DNA of 64,000 nt from NCBI GenBank assembly GCA_036386415.1, contig DASVVT010000009.1, forward strand, positions 57,695 to 121,694. The letters are read 5' to 3'. Each line of letters begins with the position of its first letter. Position 1 is the first letter of the stretch. Under the pieces are notes generated by a model. The model was not told the origin of the DNA, searched no databases, and saw nothing but the letters and a program-made list of their open reading frames with translations. The DNA comes from DASVVT01 sp036386415. Lineage in GTDB: Bacteria > Acidobacteriota > Blastocatellia > Pyrinomonadales > Pyrinomonadaceae. This document shows, in pieces, positions 7,526-16,630 of this stretch. The translations under genes were made by a program, and so were the position numbers.

Positions 7526-9889
7526 ATGAAAAATAGAGAGTGCCGACGCAATAATTCTGCTATAGCCTTCCTGTGTGTCTTGTTCGCCGCCGCGCTGGCC
7601 GTCGCCGGCTGCTCCAACCCTGAAAAAGCCAAGGCCGCGCACCTCAGTCGCGGCGAAGCTTTCCTCAAAGAGCGTAAGTATCAGGAAGCCTCCATCGAAT
7701 TCCGCAACGCCATCCAGATTGACGACAATCTGTCTGCGGGACACTACGGTCTGGCGCAGGCTTTTGAGGGTTTGCAGCGCTTCCCGGAAGCCGTTGAGGA
7801 GCTGAAGCGCACCATTGCTCTTGACCCGAACCATCTGGATGCTGCCGTGAAACTCGGCAACTATTACCTGATTGCGCGGCAGGTGGCAGAAGCAGAGAGC
7901 CTGGCCCGAGCCGTTCTGACGAAAGACCCGAACCACATCGAAGGCCATATCCTGATGGCCGCCGTGCTGCTGACCTCGGATCAGGCGCATCCTGAGCGTG
8001 CGCTGGCCGAATTGAACCGCGCCATAGAGCTTAATCCGAACCGCGCCGAATCCATACTCGCCCTGGCGCGCTTCTACGCCAGCACGAAGGATGTGGCTAA
8101 GGCCGAAGAGACCTATCGACGCGCCATCTCCGTCAACGACTCTCTGGCGCTGTCGCACACGGAATACGGGAAATTTCTGGCGCAGGTGAATCGTCTGGAC
8201 GAAGCAGAGGCGCAGTTTCGCCGCGCCGTCGAAGTCGCACCCACAGATTATGATGCAGGCTTCGTGCTCGCCAGTTTCTATTTCGTCAACAAGCGCAACG
8301 ACAAGGCCGAAGAAGCCTATAAAGCGCTGGCCGATCTACAGAAGGACATACCCGACGGGCAGGCCATGCTCGCAGACTTCTACTCGGCCATCGACCGCAC
8401 AGATGATGCGATCAACATCTACAAGCAGGTCGCCGCGCGCTGGCCTGACTATGCACGGGCACACTATCGTTTAGGCGAGATCATGCTTCAGCGGGGCGAC
8501 GTGCAGGGTGCGGCTGCCGAGGCGAGCGAGGTGCTCTCGAAGAACCCGCGCGATATGCAGGCGCTCTTGCTGAGGGCACGCGTCCGCCTGCAAAGCGATC
8601 AGACCGCCGATGCCATCAAAGACCTCGAAGAGGTCTTGAAGCAGGAGCCCACTTCTCGCTCCGGCCTCTATTTCATGGCGGAGGCCAACCTGCGCGTAGG
8701 GCAGACGGAGCGTGCGCGTTCCTTCGGCGGAGACCTCGAAAGATTCTACCCTAATAACCTGCCTGGTAAGCTCATGCAGGTGCGCATCAATCTGGCGGCG
8801 AATGACGCAAAATCCGCCCTGCGCCTCTCCAACGAACTGATGGATCGTTTAGCCAAAGCCGCGCCCGATAGCGAGACCTCGCCACAGCTTCTGGCGGAGC
8901 TACGTTTGAAGACGCTCGTGGCGCGCGGCACGGCTCAGATGCAGTTGAACAACACGCAGGCGGCACGCGCCGACATGACGGCTGCGCGCGATATGGCTCC
9001 GAACCTCCCTTCGTCTTACGTCAACCTGGCTTCGGTCGCACTCCGTGAGAACAAGCAGGACGAGGCCATAGAGCTTTACAGTCGTGCGCTTGCTATTGAC
9101 AGCGCGAACTTCGACGCGCTAAATGGATTGATCAACCTCTACGCCGTGCAGAAACGTTTCGGTGAGGCGCACGCCAGGGTGGACGCGGCGCTCGCAGCGC
9201 AGCCCAATAATGCCCAGCTACATTACCTGAAGGCGCACGTTTACGGTTTCGAGCAGAATGCCGGAGGGGCGGAAGCGGAGCTTCGTCGCGCGCTTGAAAT
9301 CGATCCGAACTACCTGGCGGCCTACTCAGACCTTGGCGCGCTCTTTGCCAACACGAACCAGAAGGAACTAGCCATCGCGGAGTATCGCAAGATCATCGAG
9401 CGCAGGCCCGATAACACGATGGCGAACGCCTCTGCCTACACACTGATCGGCATGCTCGAAGACAGCCGCCAGAATTACGACGGGGCGGCGGAAAATTATC
9501 GCAAGGCGCTTGAGATAGACCCGAACGCGGTCATCGCCGCCAACAATCTGGCCTGGATTTACGCCGCTTACGGCAAAGGCAACCTGGACGAAGCCTTGCG
9601 ACTGGCGCAGGGCGTCATGCAGCGATACCCTGAAACGCCGGGTTTCGCAGATACGCTCGGCTGGGTTCTATACAAAAAGGGGCTGCATCAAGCCGCCGTC
9701 GAGCAGTTGCAAAAGGCCGTCGCACACAGCAAAGATAGCGCCACCTATCGCTTCCATCTGGGCATGGCGCTCGCCGGTAAAGGCGATAAAGCGGGCGCGC
9801 GGCGTGAGCTGGAACAAGCCTTGAAGCTTGGCGAGAAGAGCCCCTTCGCCGAGTTGGAAGAGGCGCGCAAAACTCTGGCGACACTCTAA
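7526..9889 (+). CDS. PrsT-like TPR-repeat lipoprotein of the exosortase system
   Basis: A 787-residue protein. ATG 7526 (GAGAGA just upstream) gives a clean lipoprotein signal: RECRR, a hydrophobic core, and LAVAGC with the acylated Cys29. The remainder is almost entirely tetratricopeptide repeats, about twenty by eye, with recurring 'A...Y..AL.IDPN' and 'NNLAWIYA' units. Architecture and location after exosortase and epsI match PrsT, the TPR lipoprotein of PEP-CTERM/EPS loci, which is thought to help export or assemble polysaccharide or sorted protein. It lies on the inner face of the outer membrane or the outer face of the inner membrane; which one cannot be told. Confidence 0.82.
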   Translation: MKNRECRRNNSAIAFLCVLFAAALAVAGCSNPEKAKAAHLSRGEAFLKERKYQEASIEFRNAIQIDDNLSAGHYGLAQAFEGLQRFPEAVEELKRTIALDPNHLDAAVKLGNYYLIARQVAEAESLARAVLTKDPNHIEGHILMAAVLLTSDQAHPERALAELNRAIELNPNRAESILALARFYASTKDVAKAEETYRRAISVNDSLALSHTEYGKFLAQVNRLDEAEAQFRRAVEVAPTDYDAGFVLASFYFVNKRNDKAEEAYKALADLQKDIPDGQAMLADFYSAIDRTDDAINIYKQVAARWPDYARAHYRLGEIMLQRGDVQGAAAEASEVLSKNPRDMQALLLRARVRLQSDQTADAIKDLEEVLKQEPTSRSGLYFMAEANLRVGQTERARSFGGDLERFYPNNLPGKLMQVRINLAANDAKSALRLSNELMDRLAKAAPDSETSPQLLAELRLKTLVARGTAQMQLNNTQAARADMTAARDMAPNLPSSYVNLASVALRENKQDEAIELYSRALAIDSANFDALNGLINLYAVQKRFGEAHARVDAALAAQPNNAQLHYLKAHVYGFEQNAGGAEAELRRALEIDPNYLAAYSDLGALFANTNQKELAIAEYRKIIERRPDNTMANASAYTLIGMLEDSRQNYDGAAENYRKALEIDPNAVIAANNLAWIYAAYGKGNLDEALRLAQGVMQRYPETPGFADTLGWVLYKKGLHQAAVEQLQKAVAHSKDSATYRFHLGMALAGKGDKAGARRELEQALKLGEKSPFAELEEARKTLATL

Positions 9890-9958
9890 AATGCGTGAGC
9901 CAATCCCCTTGATCTGACCGCCACAATGCAGTGAGAATGGTGACGGAAGACCATTTTG

Positions 9959-10083
9959 GATAAATTGAAAAGCCCTCTTCCTGACGGACCGGAGGGCTCT
10001 GGGATTGAAAATTTCGTTAAGCACGCCTGAGAGCGACGCTGGCGCTTGCCCCGTTGACACTCGCTTTCGGCGCGTGCTCGAAT
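9959..10083 (+). promoter_or_regulatory. Hairpin and possible promoter before the Wzz-like gene
   Basis: AGCCCTC...GAGGGCT (~9990-10019) forms a 7-bp stem without a T-run. TTGACA at 10054-10059 and TCGAAT at 10078-10083 (18-base spacer, upstream TG) form a plausible sigma70 promoter. The gene starts ~95 bases downstream. Confidence 0.35.
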
Positions 10084-10178
10084 GACGAAGACTGAAAGAC
10101 CGCCTCTCTTGCGCGCGTCAAGGTAAAACCGGCGCGAGGGGCAAGGGACATAATCGGGTAAGTGAGGAGTGCCGCATC

Positions 10179-11795
10179 ATGAGTGTCGAATTTCGCCAGC
10201 GCACACCGGGCGAGTACGCGCAGATCGTCTGGAAGCGCAAGTGGCTGATCATCCTTCCGGCCATCGCCATTACCGTCGCCGTCGCGTGGGTCGTCTGGCG
10301 CTTGCCTAACGTTTACGAATCGACCACGCTTCTCATCGTCAGGCCATCGACCATTCCCGGAGCGCTCGTCCCGACGCTCTCCGATGTCGATCTCTCGATG
10401 CGTATCAGCAACATCAGTCAGATGGTCGCGAGCCGCTCTTCATTGGAACCGCTCATAATGAAATACGACCTCTATCGTGAAGAGCGGGCGCGCGGCGAGG
10501 CTCTGGAAGGGATCGTCGAGCGCATGCGCGCAGACATTGAGGTCGAAGTCGATAAGAGCCGCAACGACGTGACGAATGCCTTCAGAATCTCGTACCGGGA
10601 ACGCGACCCGCGCAAGACGCAGGCCGTCACGGCGGAACTGGCGGGCAAGTACGTTACGGCGCAGACCACAGCCACGACACAGGCCGGTGAATCGACCGCA
10701 CAGTTCTTTGAGCAGCAGTTGGCGCAGGCCAAAGCAGAGTTGGACGAGGTGGACAAGCGGCGACTGCAATACATGAGCGAGAACGTCAACAACCTGCCTT
10801 CTCAGGCTGGCGCGTTGATCGGCCAGTACACCGGGCTGCGCGAACAACAGAAAGCGCTAATCGCCGATATTGGTCGCCTCCGCGATCAGATTTCGACGCT
10901 CAATACTTCGCTCGGCGATCTAGGACAGCAGGCCGACCAGGAGAACGAAGAACTCTCGCGTCAACTGGGCGACGTGAAAACGTCACCCGCGTACGGCCAA
11001 CTCATCTCACGCAAGGCAGCTCTCGAAGCCGAATATCAGAACATGTTGACCACGCTCAAGGAGAAGAACCCTGACGTGCGTGCCAAGAAGGCCGAGATCG
11101 ATTCCGTCGTGCGCGAGATGAAACAGATGGAGACCAATGCGGCGGCCCAGGTAGAAGAGATACAAAGAAGACGAGCGGGCTATGTCAATCCGCGGCTCAA
11201 GAGCGTCGAATATAACATTCAGCTTGCCAAAGGCGAGCTTGATCGACAGCAGAGGATGCTCGACCAGACGACCGCCCAAATCGCTGAGATGGAGAAGCGC
11301 ATCAACAGCGTGCCCACCGCAGAGGTCGCGCTCGAAGCTTTGAACCGCGACTATGCGACGAAAAAGAGTTACTACGACGAGCTTCTCAAGAAGCAGCAGG
11401 CAGCCAATCTGACGCAACAAGTGGCGAGCCAGCAACAGGGCGAAACGCTTCAGGTCGTCGATTCGGCCAACCTGCCGACGAGCCCCGTCGCGCCAAAGCG
11501 CACGCTGCTGATGGGCTTGGGGCTCGTGCTCGGCCTCGGCGTCGGCGCGTCCTTCGCCGCCTTGTTTGAAGTGCCGCGCCTGTTGACCATACAGACGACG
11601 GGCGATGCGGAGCACTACACTGGGTTGCCCGTGCTGGTCTCCTTGCCAGAGTTACGGACGCCGGAGGAAGCGCGCTGGGTTCCGCGCCGCCGCATGCTCC
11701 TGCTCGCTGCCGGAGTGGCGGTGACGATTCTGAGCATCCCCGCGCTCGCCCTCTTTTTGAAGATGATGCACATCCTCGACCGGTTCGCATCATAA
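10179..11795 (+). CDS. Wzz-type chain-length determinant / polysaccharide co-polymerase
   Basis: A 538-residue protein. A membrane segment at ~residues 23-43 (WLIILPAIAITVAVAWVVW) is followed by a Wzz domain with 'YESTTLLIVRP', a long periplasmic coiled coil (~165-400, Gln/Glu/Lys-rich), the Pro-rich 'DSANLPTSPVAPKR' typical of Wzz/GumC proteins, a second membrane segment (~435-455) and an additional C-terminal one (~506-530). It would set polymer length with the tyrosine kinase two genes downstream. It belongs to the family described as exosortase-associated chain-length determinant. The start has GTGAGGAG 8 bases before ATG. Confidence 0.88.
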   Translation: MSVEFRQRTPGEYAQIVWKRKWLIILPAIAITVAVAWVVWRLPNVYESTTLLIVRPSTIPGALVPTLSDVDLSMRISNISQMVASRSSLEPLIMKYDLYREERARGEALEGIVERMRADIEVEVDKSRNDVTNAFRISYRERDPRKTQAVTAELAGKYVTAQTTATTQAGESTAQFFEQQLAQAKAELDEVDKRRLQYMSENVNNLPSQAGALIGQYTGLREQQKALIADIGRLRDQISTLNTSLGDLGQQADQENEELSRQLGDVKTSPAYGQLISRKAALEAEYQNMLTTLKEKNPDVRAKKAEIDSVVREMKQMETNAAAQVEEIQRRRAGYVNPRLKSVEYNIQLAKGELDRQQRMLDQTTAQIAEMEKRINSVPTAEVALEALNRDYATKKSYYDELLKKQQAANLTQQVASQQQGETLQVVDSANLPTSPVAPKRTLLMGLGLVLGLGVGASFAALFEVPRLLTIQTTGDAEHYTGLPVLVSLPELRTPEEARWVPRRRMLLLAAGVAVTILSIPALALFLKMMHILDRFAS

Positions 11796-11799
11796 ATGA

Positions 11800-11947
11800 A
11801 GTAGACAGGAGACAGTAGACAGGAGCCAGTAGAACAGAAAATCCGTGATGCGTTTTCGTAGCGAGTCTCTTAATCATGATAGTCAACACAGTTCGCAACC
11901 CTGCTTTTATCTACTGGCTACTGGCTACTGTCTCCTGTCTACTGTCT
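11800..11947 (+). repeat. Heptamer hairpin, TAGACAG/TAGCCAG word family (copy 1)
   Basis: The left arm (11800-11836) repeats TAGACAG-, GGAGACAG- and AGCCAGTAG-like words; the right arm (11909-11947) is their reverse complement (CTACTGGCTACTGGCTACTGT...). It begins 5 bases after the Wzz gene stop and ends just before the GGAG ribosome binding site of the next gene. Confidence 0.85.
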
Positions 11948-11960
11948 TTGGAGCTTGAAA

Positions 11961-13010
11961 GTGTATAGAGAATTCTACGGACTGAAAGAGCTGCCCTTCG
12001 CGCTGACGCCCGATCCGCGTTTCATCTACTTCACCCCGTCGCACACGGAGGTGATGGCTAACCTGCATTACGGCATCGAGAGCGGTAAGGGACTGGTCGT
12101 CGTGACGGGCGAAGTCGGCACGGGCAAGACGACCATCCTGCGCTGGATGATGCAGCGGCTGGATCGAACGGTGCTCGTCGCCTACATCTTCAACCCGCGT
12201 TTGACGGTGCCGGAGTTTTACCAGCACGTCACGACGCTTCTGGACGTGAAGCAGTGGGAGACCAAATCCGATCTCCTGCTTGAGCTCGGCAAGACCCTTG
12301 AGTCGCGCCACGCAAGGGGCTTGCGCACCGTGCTCATCATCGACGAGGCGCAGGGGCTTTCGCCTTACGTGCTGGAAGAGATTCGCCTGCTCTCGAATTT
12401 CGAGTCCGATACGGCCAAGCAGTTGCAGATCATCCTGACAGGCCAGCCGGAACTGAGAGACGTGCTCAACCAGCAGGAGCTGCGTCAGCTCAAGCAACGC
12501 GTCGCGCTGCGCTGCATCATCAAGCCGCTGCCGAACGTGGAAGAGACCGAGCATTACATCTCTTCGCGTCTGCTGGTGGCGGGCGCGGAGCGAACGGACA
12601 TCTTCAGCCCCGGCGCGATTGACTACATCTTTCGCTGCTCGGAGGGCATCCCGCGCCAGATCAATAACCTTTGTGATAACGCCCTGCTGACGGGTTACGC
12701 GGCGGGCGAGCATGTCATCGGGCGCTCGATTATAGAAGAGGTGGCGGAAACGTTCGACATGCTGCCGCGATCCGACCGTGGCCGCCAGATGGGCGAGGAG
12801 CGCGAAGCTCCCGCGCGCATCTTTACCGCCGCCGGGCGCGCAGAGCTGTGGGCTGCCGGGACGGGCAGCAGCAGTAGCAGCGCTCAAAACCCTGCGGCGT
12901 CGGGAGCGCCGTACAGCGCGCGGGAGGTAGACGGACAACGACGCGAAGCGGCTGATCGTGATGAAGTCGGCTCGGCGTTTCGTCGTTCAGGATTGAGGGG
13001 GGATATGTAA
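11961..13010 (+). CDS. ExeA/GspA-like AAA ATPase of the exosortase/EPS locus
   Basis: A 349-residue ATPase opening with 'YREFYGLKELPFALTPDP', the signature of ExeA-type and exosortase-associated ATPases. The Walker A is GEVGTGKTT (Lys56), the Walker B is VLIIDEAQGL, and the sensor region includes LTGQPELRD. The C-terminal ~70 residues are low-complexity (Ser/Ala/Glu). GTG 11961 is preferred because GGAG lies 7 bases upstream; TTG 11955 sits too close. The stop overlaps the tyrosine kinase start (TAATG). The family probably powers or regulates assembly of the export machinery; the exact function is unknown. Confidence 0.87.
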   Translation: MYREFYGLKELPFALTPDPRFIYFTPSHTEVMANLHYGIESGKGLVVVTGEVGTGKTTILRWMMQRLDRTVLVAYIFNPRLTVPEFYQHVTTLLDVKQWETKSDLLLELGKTLESRHARGLRTVLIIDEAQGLSPYVLEEIRLLSNFESDTAKQLQIILTGQPELRDVLNQQELRQLKQRVALRCIIKPLPNVEETEHYISSRLLVAGAERTDIFSPGAIDYIFRCSEGIPRQINNLCDNALLTGYAAGEHVIGRSIIEEVAETFDMLPRSDRGRQMGEEREAPARIFTAAGRAELWAAGTGSSSSSAQNPAASGAPYSAREVDGQRREAADRDEVGSAFRRSGLRGDM

Positions 13011-14110
13011 TGGGCAGAGTCTACGATGCACTCAAGCGCGCCGGTAGTTCGAGCGGCGCGCGACAGAAGAAAGAATCTGAGGATTCAACGCGCCGCAATG
13101 GGGCTGCTCACGGAATGAGCGTGCCCCATGCGTCAAAGAACGGCGGAAGCTCGTCCGCAGGGGAGCACCCCTGGGATCACTCGCCGCTCTTTGCCGCCAG
13201 GGCTGAGGCGCGAGATTCAGCGTCCACTGCGCACACCAATGAAGGCGTCGGGTCGGCACTCTCCGGCGCCCTGCTCTCTGGTGCTGCTGGGGCAACTTTG
13301 GACGCTGCCAGTGGTTCGACGCGACGCTTGGAGTTTGTCTCGCAGGACGTCTCCATAGCGCGCGTCGAACCTCATCTGGTCGCCATCACTCAACCGCGCT
13401 CGGCCTACTGCGAGCAGTTTCGCTCTCTACGAACGCGCGTGCTTCACGCTGCCGAACGCAAGAAGATGCAGGCCTTCGTCGTGACAAGCTCGGGCATCGC
13501 CGAAGGCAAGACTCTGACGGCACTCAATCTCGCCTGGCTCCTGGCGCAGACCGATGGCGTGAATGCGCTTTTAATTGATAGCGACCTGCGCCAGCCGTGT
13601 GCCACAGATTACCTTGGAATCGAAAGACCAGCCGGACTGTCAGAAGTCCTGTCGGGGCAGGCGACCCTCGAAGAGACCATTATACGCTTAGAGCCGGCTG
13701 GGCTTCACTTGCTGCCCGGCGGCCTCCCGCGCGACGATGTCGCGGAGTTGCTCTCCGGCCCGCGTTTCGGCAAAGTCCTTGCGGACGTTCGCCGTATGTT
13801 CAACTATATCATCATTGACGCTCCGCCGCTCGGTATTTTCACGGATGCCACCGTGCTTATCAACCGCGCCGACGGGGCGCTCCTGGTCGTGCGCGCCGGA
13901 AAGACGCGCTTCGCTGCGGTTGACCGCCTGCTCGAACAACTCCCGCGCGAGCGCATGCTCGGCGTCGTTCTTAATCGCAGCGACGAGCAGTTGGACGAGA
14001 GCAGCTACTATTACCAGCGCCGCTACAAGCGCAAGGAAAATGAGCCCGCGCCCCCCAGAGCGCAGCAGACGACAATCAATGACCGAGAGGAGGTCGCCTT
14101 CGTCTCTTGA
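13010..14110 (+). CDS. Bacterial tyrosine autokinase (CpsD/CapB/ExoP C-domain type)
   Basis: A 366-residue BY-kinase. The N-terminal ~110 residues are polar and variable after 'MGRVYDALKRAG'. The kinase domain has Walker A SSGIAEGKT (Lys167), Walker A' LLIDSDLRQP and Walker B YIIIDAPPLG. The C-terminus carries a short tyrosine cluster (SSYYYQRRYKR), the usual autophosphorylation site. It should work with the Wzz-like protein to control EPS polymerisation. It is coupled to both neighbours: a one-base overlap with the ATPase gene and a four-base overlap (TTGA) with the sugar transferase gene. Confidence 0.88.
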   Translation: MGRVYDALKRAGSSSGARQKKESEDSTRRNGAAHGMSVPHASKNGGSSSAGEHPWDHSPLFAARAEARDSASTAHTNEGVGSALSGALLSGAAGATLDAASGSTRRLEFVSQDVSIARVEPHLVAITQPRSAYCEQFRSLRTRVLHAAERKKMQAFVVTSSGIAEGKTLTALNLAWLLAQTDGVNALLIDSDLRQPCATDYLGIERPAGLSEVLSGQATLEETIIRLEPAGLHLLPGGLPRDDVAELLSGPRFGKVLADVRRMFNYIIIDAPPLGIFTDATVLINRADGALLVVRAGKTRFAAVDRLLEQLPRERMLGVVLNRSDEQLDESSYYYQRRYKRKENEPAPPRAQQTTINDREEVAFVS

Positions 14111-15495
14111 GATCAACGCGTCTCAATGCCCGCACGATCCTATTGATCCTCGCCGAAGCGACGTTGCTCTTTGGTGGGATAGTCATCGCCGTGTACATAC
14201 GCCTCGGTGCGGCTGATGCTGAGCGCGAGTTGATCGAGCGTTACGGCTTCTACAAAGCGGCGCTCGCCGCCGTCTTCTGTCTCGGCGCGTTCTATCTCTA
14301 CGATCTTTACGACTTCGTCCATATGCACGACCGGCGCGAGCTGGTCTTGCGTCTCATACAGGCTCTGGGGCTCGGGTGGGTCGCGCTGGCGCTCGCCTTC
14401 TACGCCCTGCCGCAACTGATGCTCGGGCGCGGCGTCTCGCTCATCTCGCTGCCTCTGGCGCTCTTGCTGATGGTCGGGTGGCGGCTCTCGATCCACTGGT
14501 TTCTGGGGCATCCGCAGATCGGCGAGCGCATCCTGATCGTCGGCTCAGGCAACGTCGCCATCGAAATAGCGCGCGAGGCGCTGGAGCGTCGCGATGCTGG
14601 ATTTCGCGTCATCGGCTTTGTCGATACCAACGCGGAGCTTTTGGGCAAGAGCCTCATCAACCCGAGCGTCATCGGCCTGACAGCCGATCTGGATCACCTG
14701 GTCAAGCGCGAGAACATAGACCGCATCATCGTCGCGATGGGTGAAAGACGCGGGCAGTTTCCCACCGACCAGCTTCTGCGCTTGAGCCTCTCGGGCGACG
14801 TGGCTATCGAAGAGAGCGCCTCATTTTACGAGCGGCTGACGGGTCGCGTGCACCTTGAGATGATGCGCCCCTCCTGGCTCATCTTTTCGGGACGCCGACG
14901 GCAGGCGCGTCTCAATGCGCTGGCGCGCCTCCTGCTGCATCGCTCGGTGGCCTTGTTGGGCGCGATTCTTTCGCTGCCCGTGGCGATCATCACGGCCATC
15001 TTGATCAAGCTCGATTCCTCCGGGCCTGTTCTGTATAAGCAGGAGCGGGTCGGGCGATACGGTCGTCCCTTTGTGCTCATGAAGTTTCGTTCCATGCGTG
15101 TGGATGCGGAGAAGGACGGCCCCGTGTGGGCGCAGGCTTCGGACGACCGCACGACGCGCGTCGGGCGCATCATACGTAAGACTCGCGTTGACGAAATCCC
15201 GCAGTTCTGGAACATCCTGCGCGGCGACATGAACTTCGTCGGCCCGCGCCCCGAACGCCCGCACTTCGTCGCGCAGCTTGCGCAGGAGATTCCTTTTTAC
15301 GAACAGCGCCACCTGATCGCGCCGGGGCTCACAGGCTGGGCGCAGATCAAATACCCATACGGCGCTTCGATTGAAGATGCGCGGCAGAAATTGCAGTATG
15401 ATCTCTACTACATCAAGAATCAGAGTTTGATGCTCGACGCGATTATTATTTTCGAGACGGTTAAGACGATCCTGTTCGGTCGCGGCGCGCGCTAA
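14107..15495 (+). CDS. Exopolysaccharide polyprenyl glycosylphosphotransferase (initiating sugar transferase)
   Basis: A 462-residue protein. Four N-terminal membrane segments precede a CoA/NAD-binding-like fold (RILIVGSGNVAIEIAREAL), a further hydrophobic hairpin (~275-298) and the bacterial sugar transferase domain (LYKQERVGRYGRPFVLMKFR, DEIPQFWNILRGDMNFVGPR, GLTGWAQIKYPYG). It would transfer a sugar-1-phosphate to undecaprenyl phosphate to start EPS repeat synthesis. The layout matches the EpsB-type enzyme of exosortase loci. TTG 14107 gives a four-base overlap with the kinase gene; an AGGAGG lies ~13 bases upstream. No other glycosyltransferase follows, which is unusual. Confidence 0.9.
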   Translation: MRSTRLNARTILLILAEATLLFGGIVIAVYIRLGAADAERELIERYGFYKAALAAVFCLGAFYLYDLYDFVHMHDRRELVLRLIQALGLGWVALALAFYALPQLMLGRGVSLISLPLALLLMVGWRLSIHWFLGHPQIGERILIVGSGNVAIEIAREALERRDAGFRVIGFVDTNAELLGKSLINPSVIGLTADLDHLVKRENIDRIIVAMGERRGQFPTDQLLRLSLSGDVAIEESASFYERLTGRVHLEMMRPSWLIFSGRRRQARLNALARLLLHRSVALLGAILSLPVAIITAILIKLDSSGPVLYKQERVGRYGRPFVLMKFRSMRVDAEKDGPVWAQASDDRTTRVGRIIRKTRVDEIPQFWNILRGDMNFVGPRPERPHFVAQLAQEIPFYEQRHLIAPGLTGWAQIKYPYGASIEDARQKLQYDLYYIKNQSLMLDAIIIFETVKTILFGRGAR

Positions 15496-15551
15496 AGACG
15501 CTTCGCGCGGCGCACGCGCCAGCCCTTGAAGTTTTCTGGAGGTAAGAGGAA

Positions 15552-16475
15552 ATGAAGATCAAAGCAACGCTCAAGGCATTCGCGCTCGCGAGTCTGCTCG
15601 TCGTCGCAGCCAACGCCAACGCTTTCGCGCAGGAGGAGCAGCCAACGCCTACGCAGGAGAGGCCGAGGACGGTCGGCAAGGAGCAGAGCACTACCGCCCC
15701 CGCTCAGCAGGAGGCGGAGCCAAGCCCCTCTCCGACTGAGAGCGAAGAGGTGCTGGTGACGGACGAAAAGACGGACGACAAGAGCGTCGCCACGCCGCAG
15801 GACGTTCCCGGTCAAGCGCAGGATGTTCCCGCCGAAGCGCAAACGAATCGCCGCGAGCAGATGTCCGAAGAGGAGGCGGCTGTAGTTCCTTACTACAACA
15901 ACTATCTGGCTAACTATTATCTTGGCCCGGAGGATGTCATCTCCGTGACGGTCTTCGGGCAGGATCGCTACTCGAAGGCAGGCATCATCGTGCCGCCCAA
16001 CGGGAAGATCAGTTACCCGCTGGTCGGCAGCATTTTAGTCGTAGGCAGAACCACAGAGCAGGTTGAAGCCGAGCTGACAAAGAAGCTCGACGAATACATC
16101 ATCGACCCACAGGTGACGGTCTCGCTCGACAAAGCCATGTCGGCGAGATACAGCGTGCTCGGCGACGTGGCTCAGCCGGGCGTGAGAACGATGTCACGCC
16201 GCGTCAGCGTCTACGAGGCGCTGGCGGAGGCGGGCGGCGTGCTTCCGACAGGCGACAAGAAGAAAGTCGTCATTTTACGCAGCCAGGCGGACGGCAAAAT
16301 TCAACAGATTCCGATCAACATCAGTCAGATCGAGCATGGCAAGTCCACAGAGATGGCCTACCTCGTGCCCGGCGATCAGGTCGTCGTGCCCGGAAACAAG
16401 TTGAAGACCATACAGAAGATCATGGGCTTCCTTCCCATCATGAACTTCGCGCGCATCTTCGGGCTACCATATTAA
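15552..16475 (+). CDS. Wza-like polysaccharide export protein (Poly_export-SLBB)
   Basis: A 307-residue protein with a signal peptide ending in NANAFA (residues ~1-25), then an ~85-residue Pro/Glu/Thr-rich segment, a polysaccharide export domain (NYYLGPEDVISVTVFGQDR ... ISYPLVGSI) and one SLBB domain (YSVLGDVAQPGVRTM ... YLVPGDQVVVP). It is the probable outer-membrane/periplasmic channel component. There is no lipobox cysteine, unlike Wza itself. GGAGGTAAGAGG precedes ATG 15552. It lies 56 bases after the sugar transferase gene and probably shares its operon. Confidence 0.88.
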   Translation: MKIKATLKAFALASLLVVAANANAFAQEEQPTPTQERPRTVGKEQSTTAPAQQEAEPSPSPTESEEVLVTDEKTDDKSVATPQDVPGQAQDVPAEAQTNRREQMSEEEAAVVPYYNNYLANYYLGPEDVISVTVFGQDRYSKAGIIVPPNGKISYPLVGSILVVGRTTEQVEAELTKKLDEYIIDPQVTVSLDKAMSARYSVLGDVAQPGVRTMSRRVSVYEALAEAGGVLPTGDKKKVVILRSQADGKIQQIPINISQIEHGKSTEMAYLVPGDQVVVPGNKLKTIQKIMGFLPIMNFARIFGLPY

Positions 16476-16476
16476 A

Positions 16477-16630
16477 GCAGTAGACCGTAGACAGTAGTCA
16501 GTAGTCAGTAGAAGAGAAAGCCGCAGCGTTGCGCTCTGCCGTCCAGTGTGGTTTAGAGAATGAACATTAAACGCATCAAGGGCTTTTCTTTTCTACTGGC
16601 TACTGTCTACGGTCTACTGGCTACTGCTTT
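16477..16630 (+). repeat. Heptamer hairpin, TAGACAG/TAGTCAG family (copy 2), right arm inside the next gene
   Basis: The left arm is 16477-16520 (AGTAGACCGTAGACAGTAG...). The right arm is 16586-16627 (TCTACTGGCTACTGTCTACG...). The right arm falls inside the Ycf48-like gene and encodes part of its signal peptide. Confidence 0.85.

Noticed and set aside
11386..11898. Minus-strand frame with a signal-peptide-like stretch (FSVLLAPVYCLLSTSF)
   Set aside because: It is produced by the left arm of the TAGACAG hairpin and runs antisense into the Wzz gene; no ribosome site. It does show that these repeats readily encode hydrophobic leaders.
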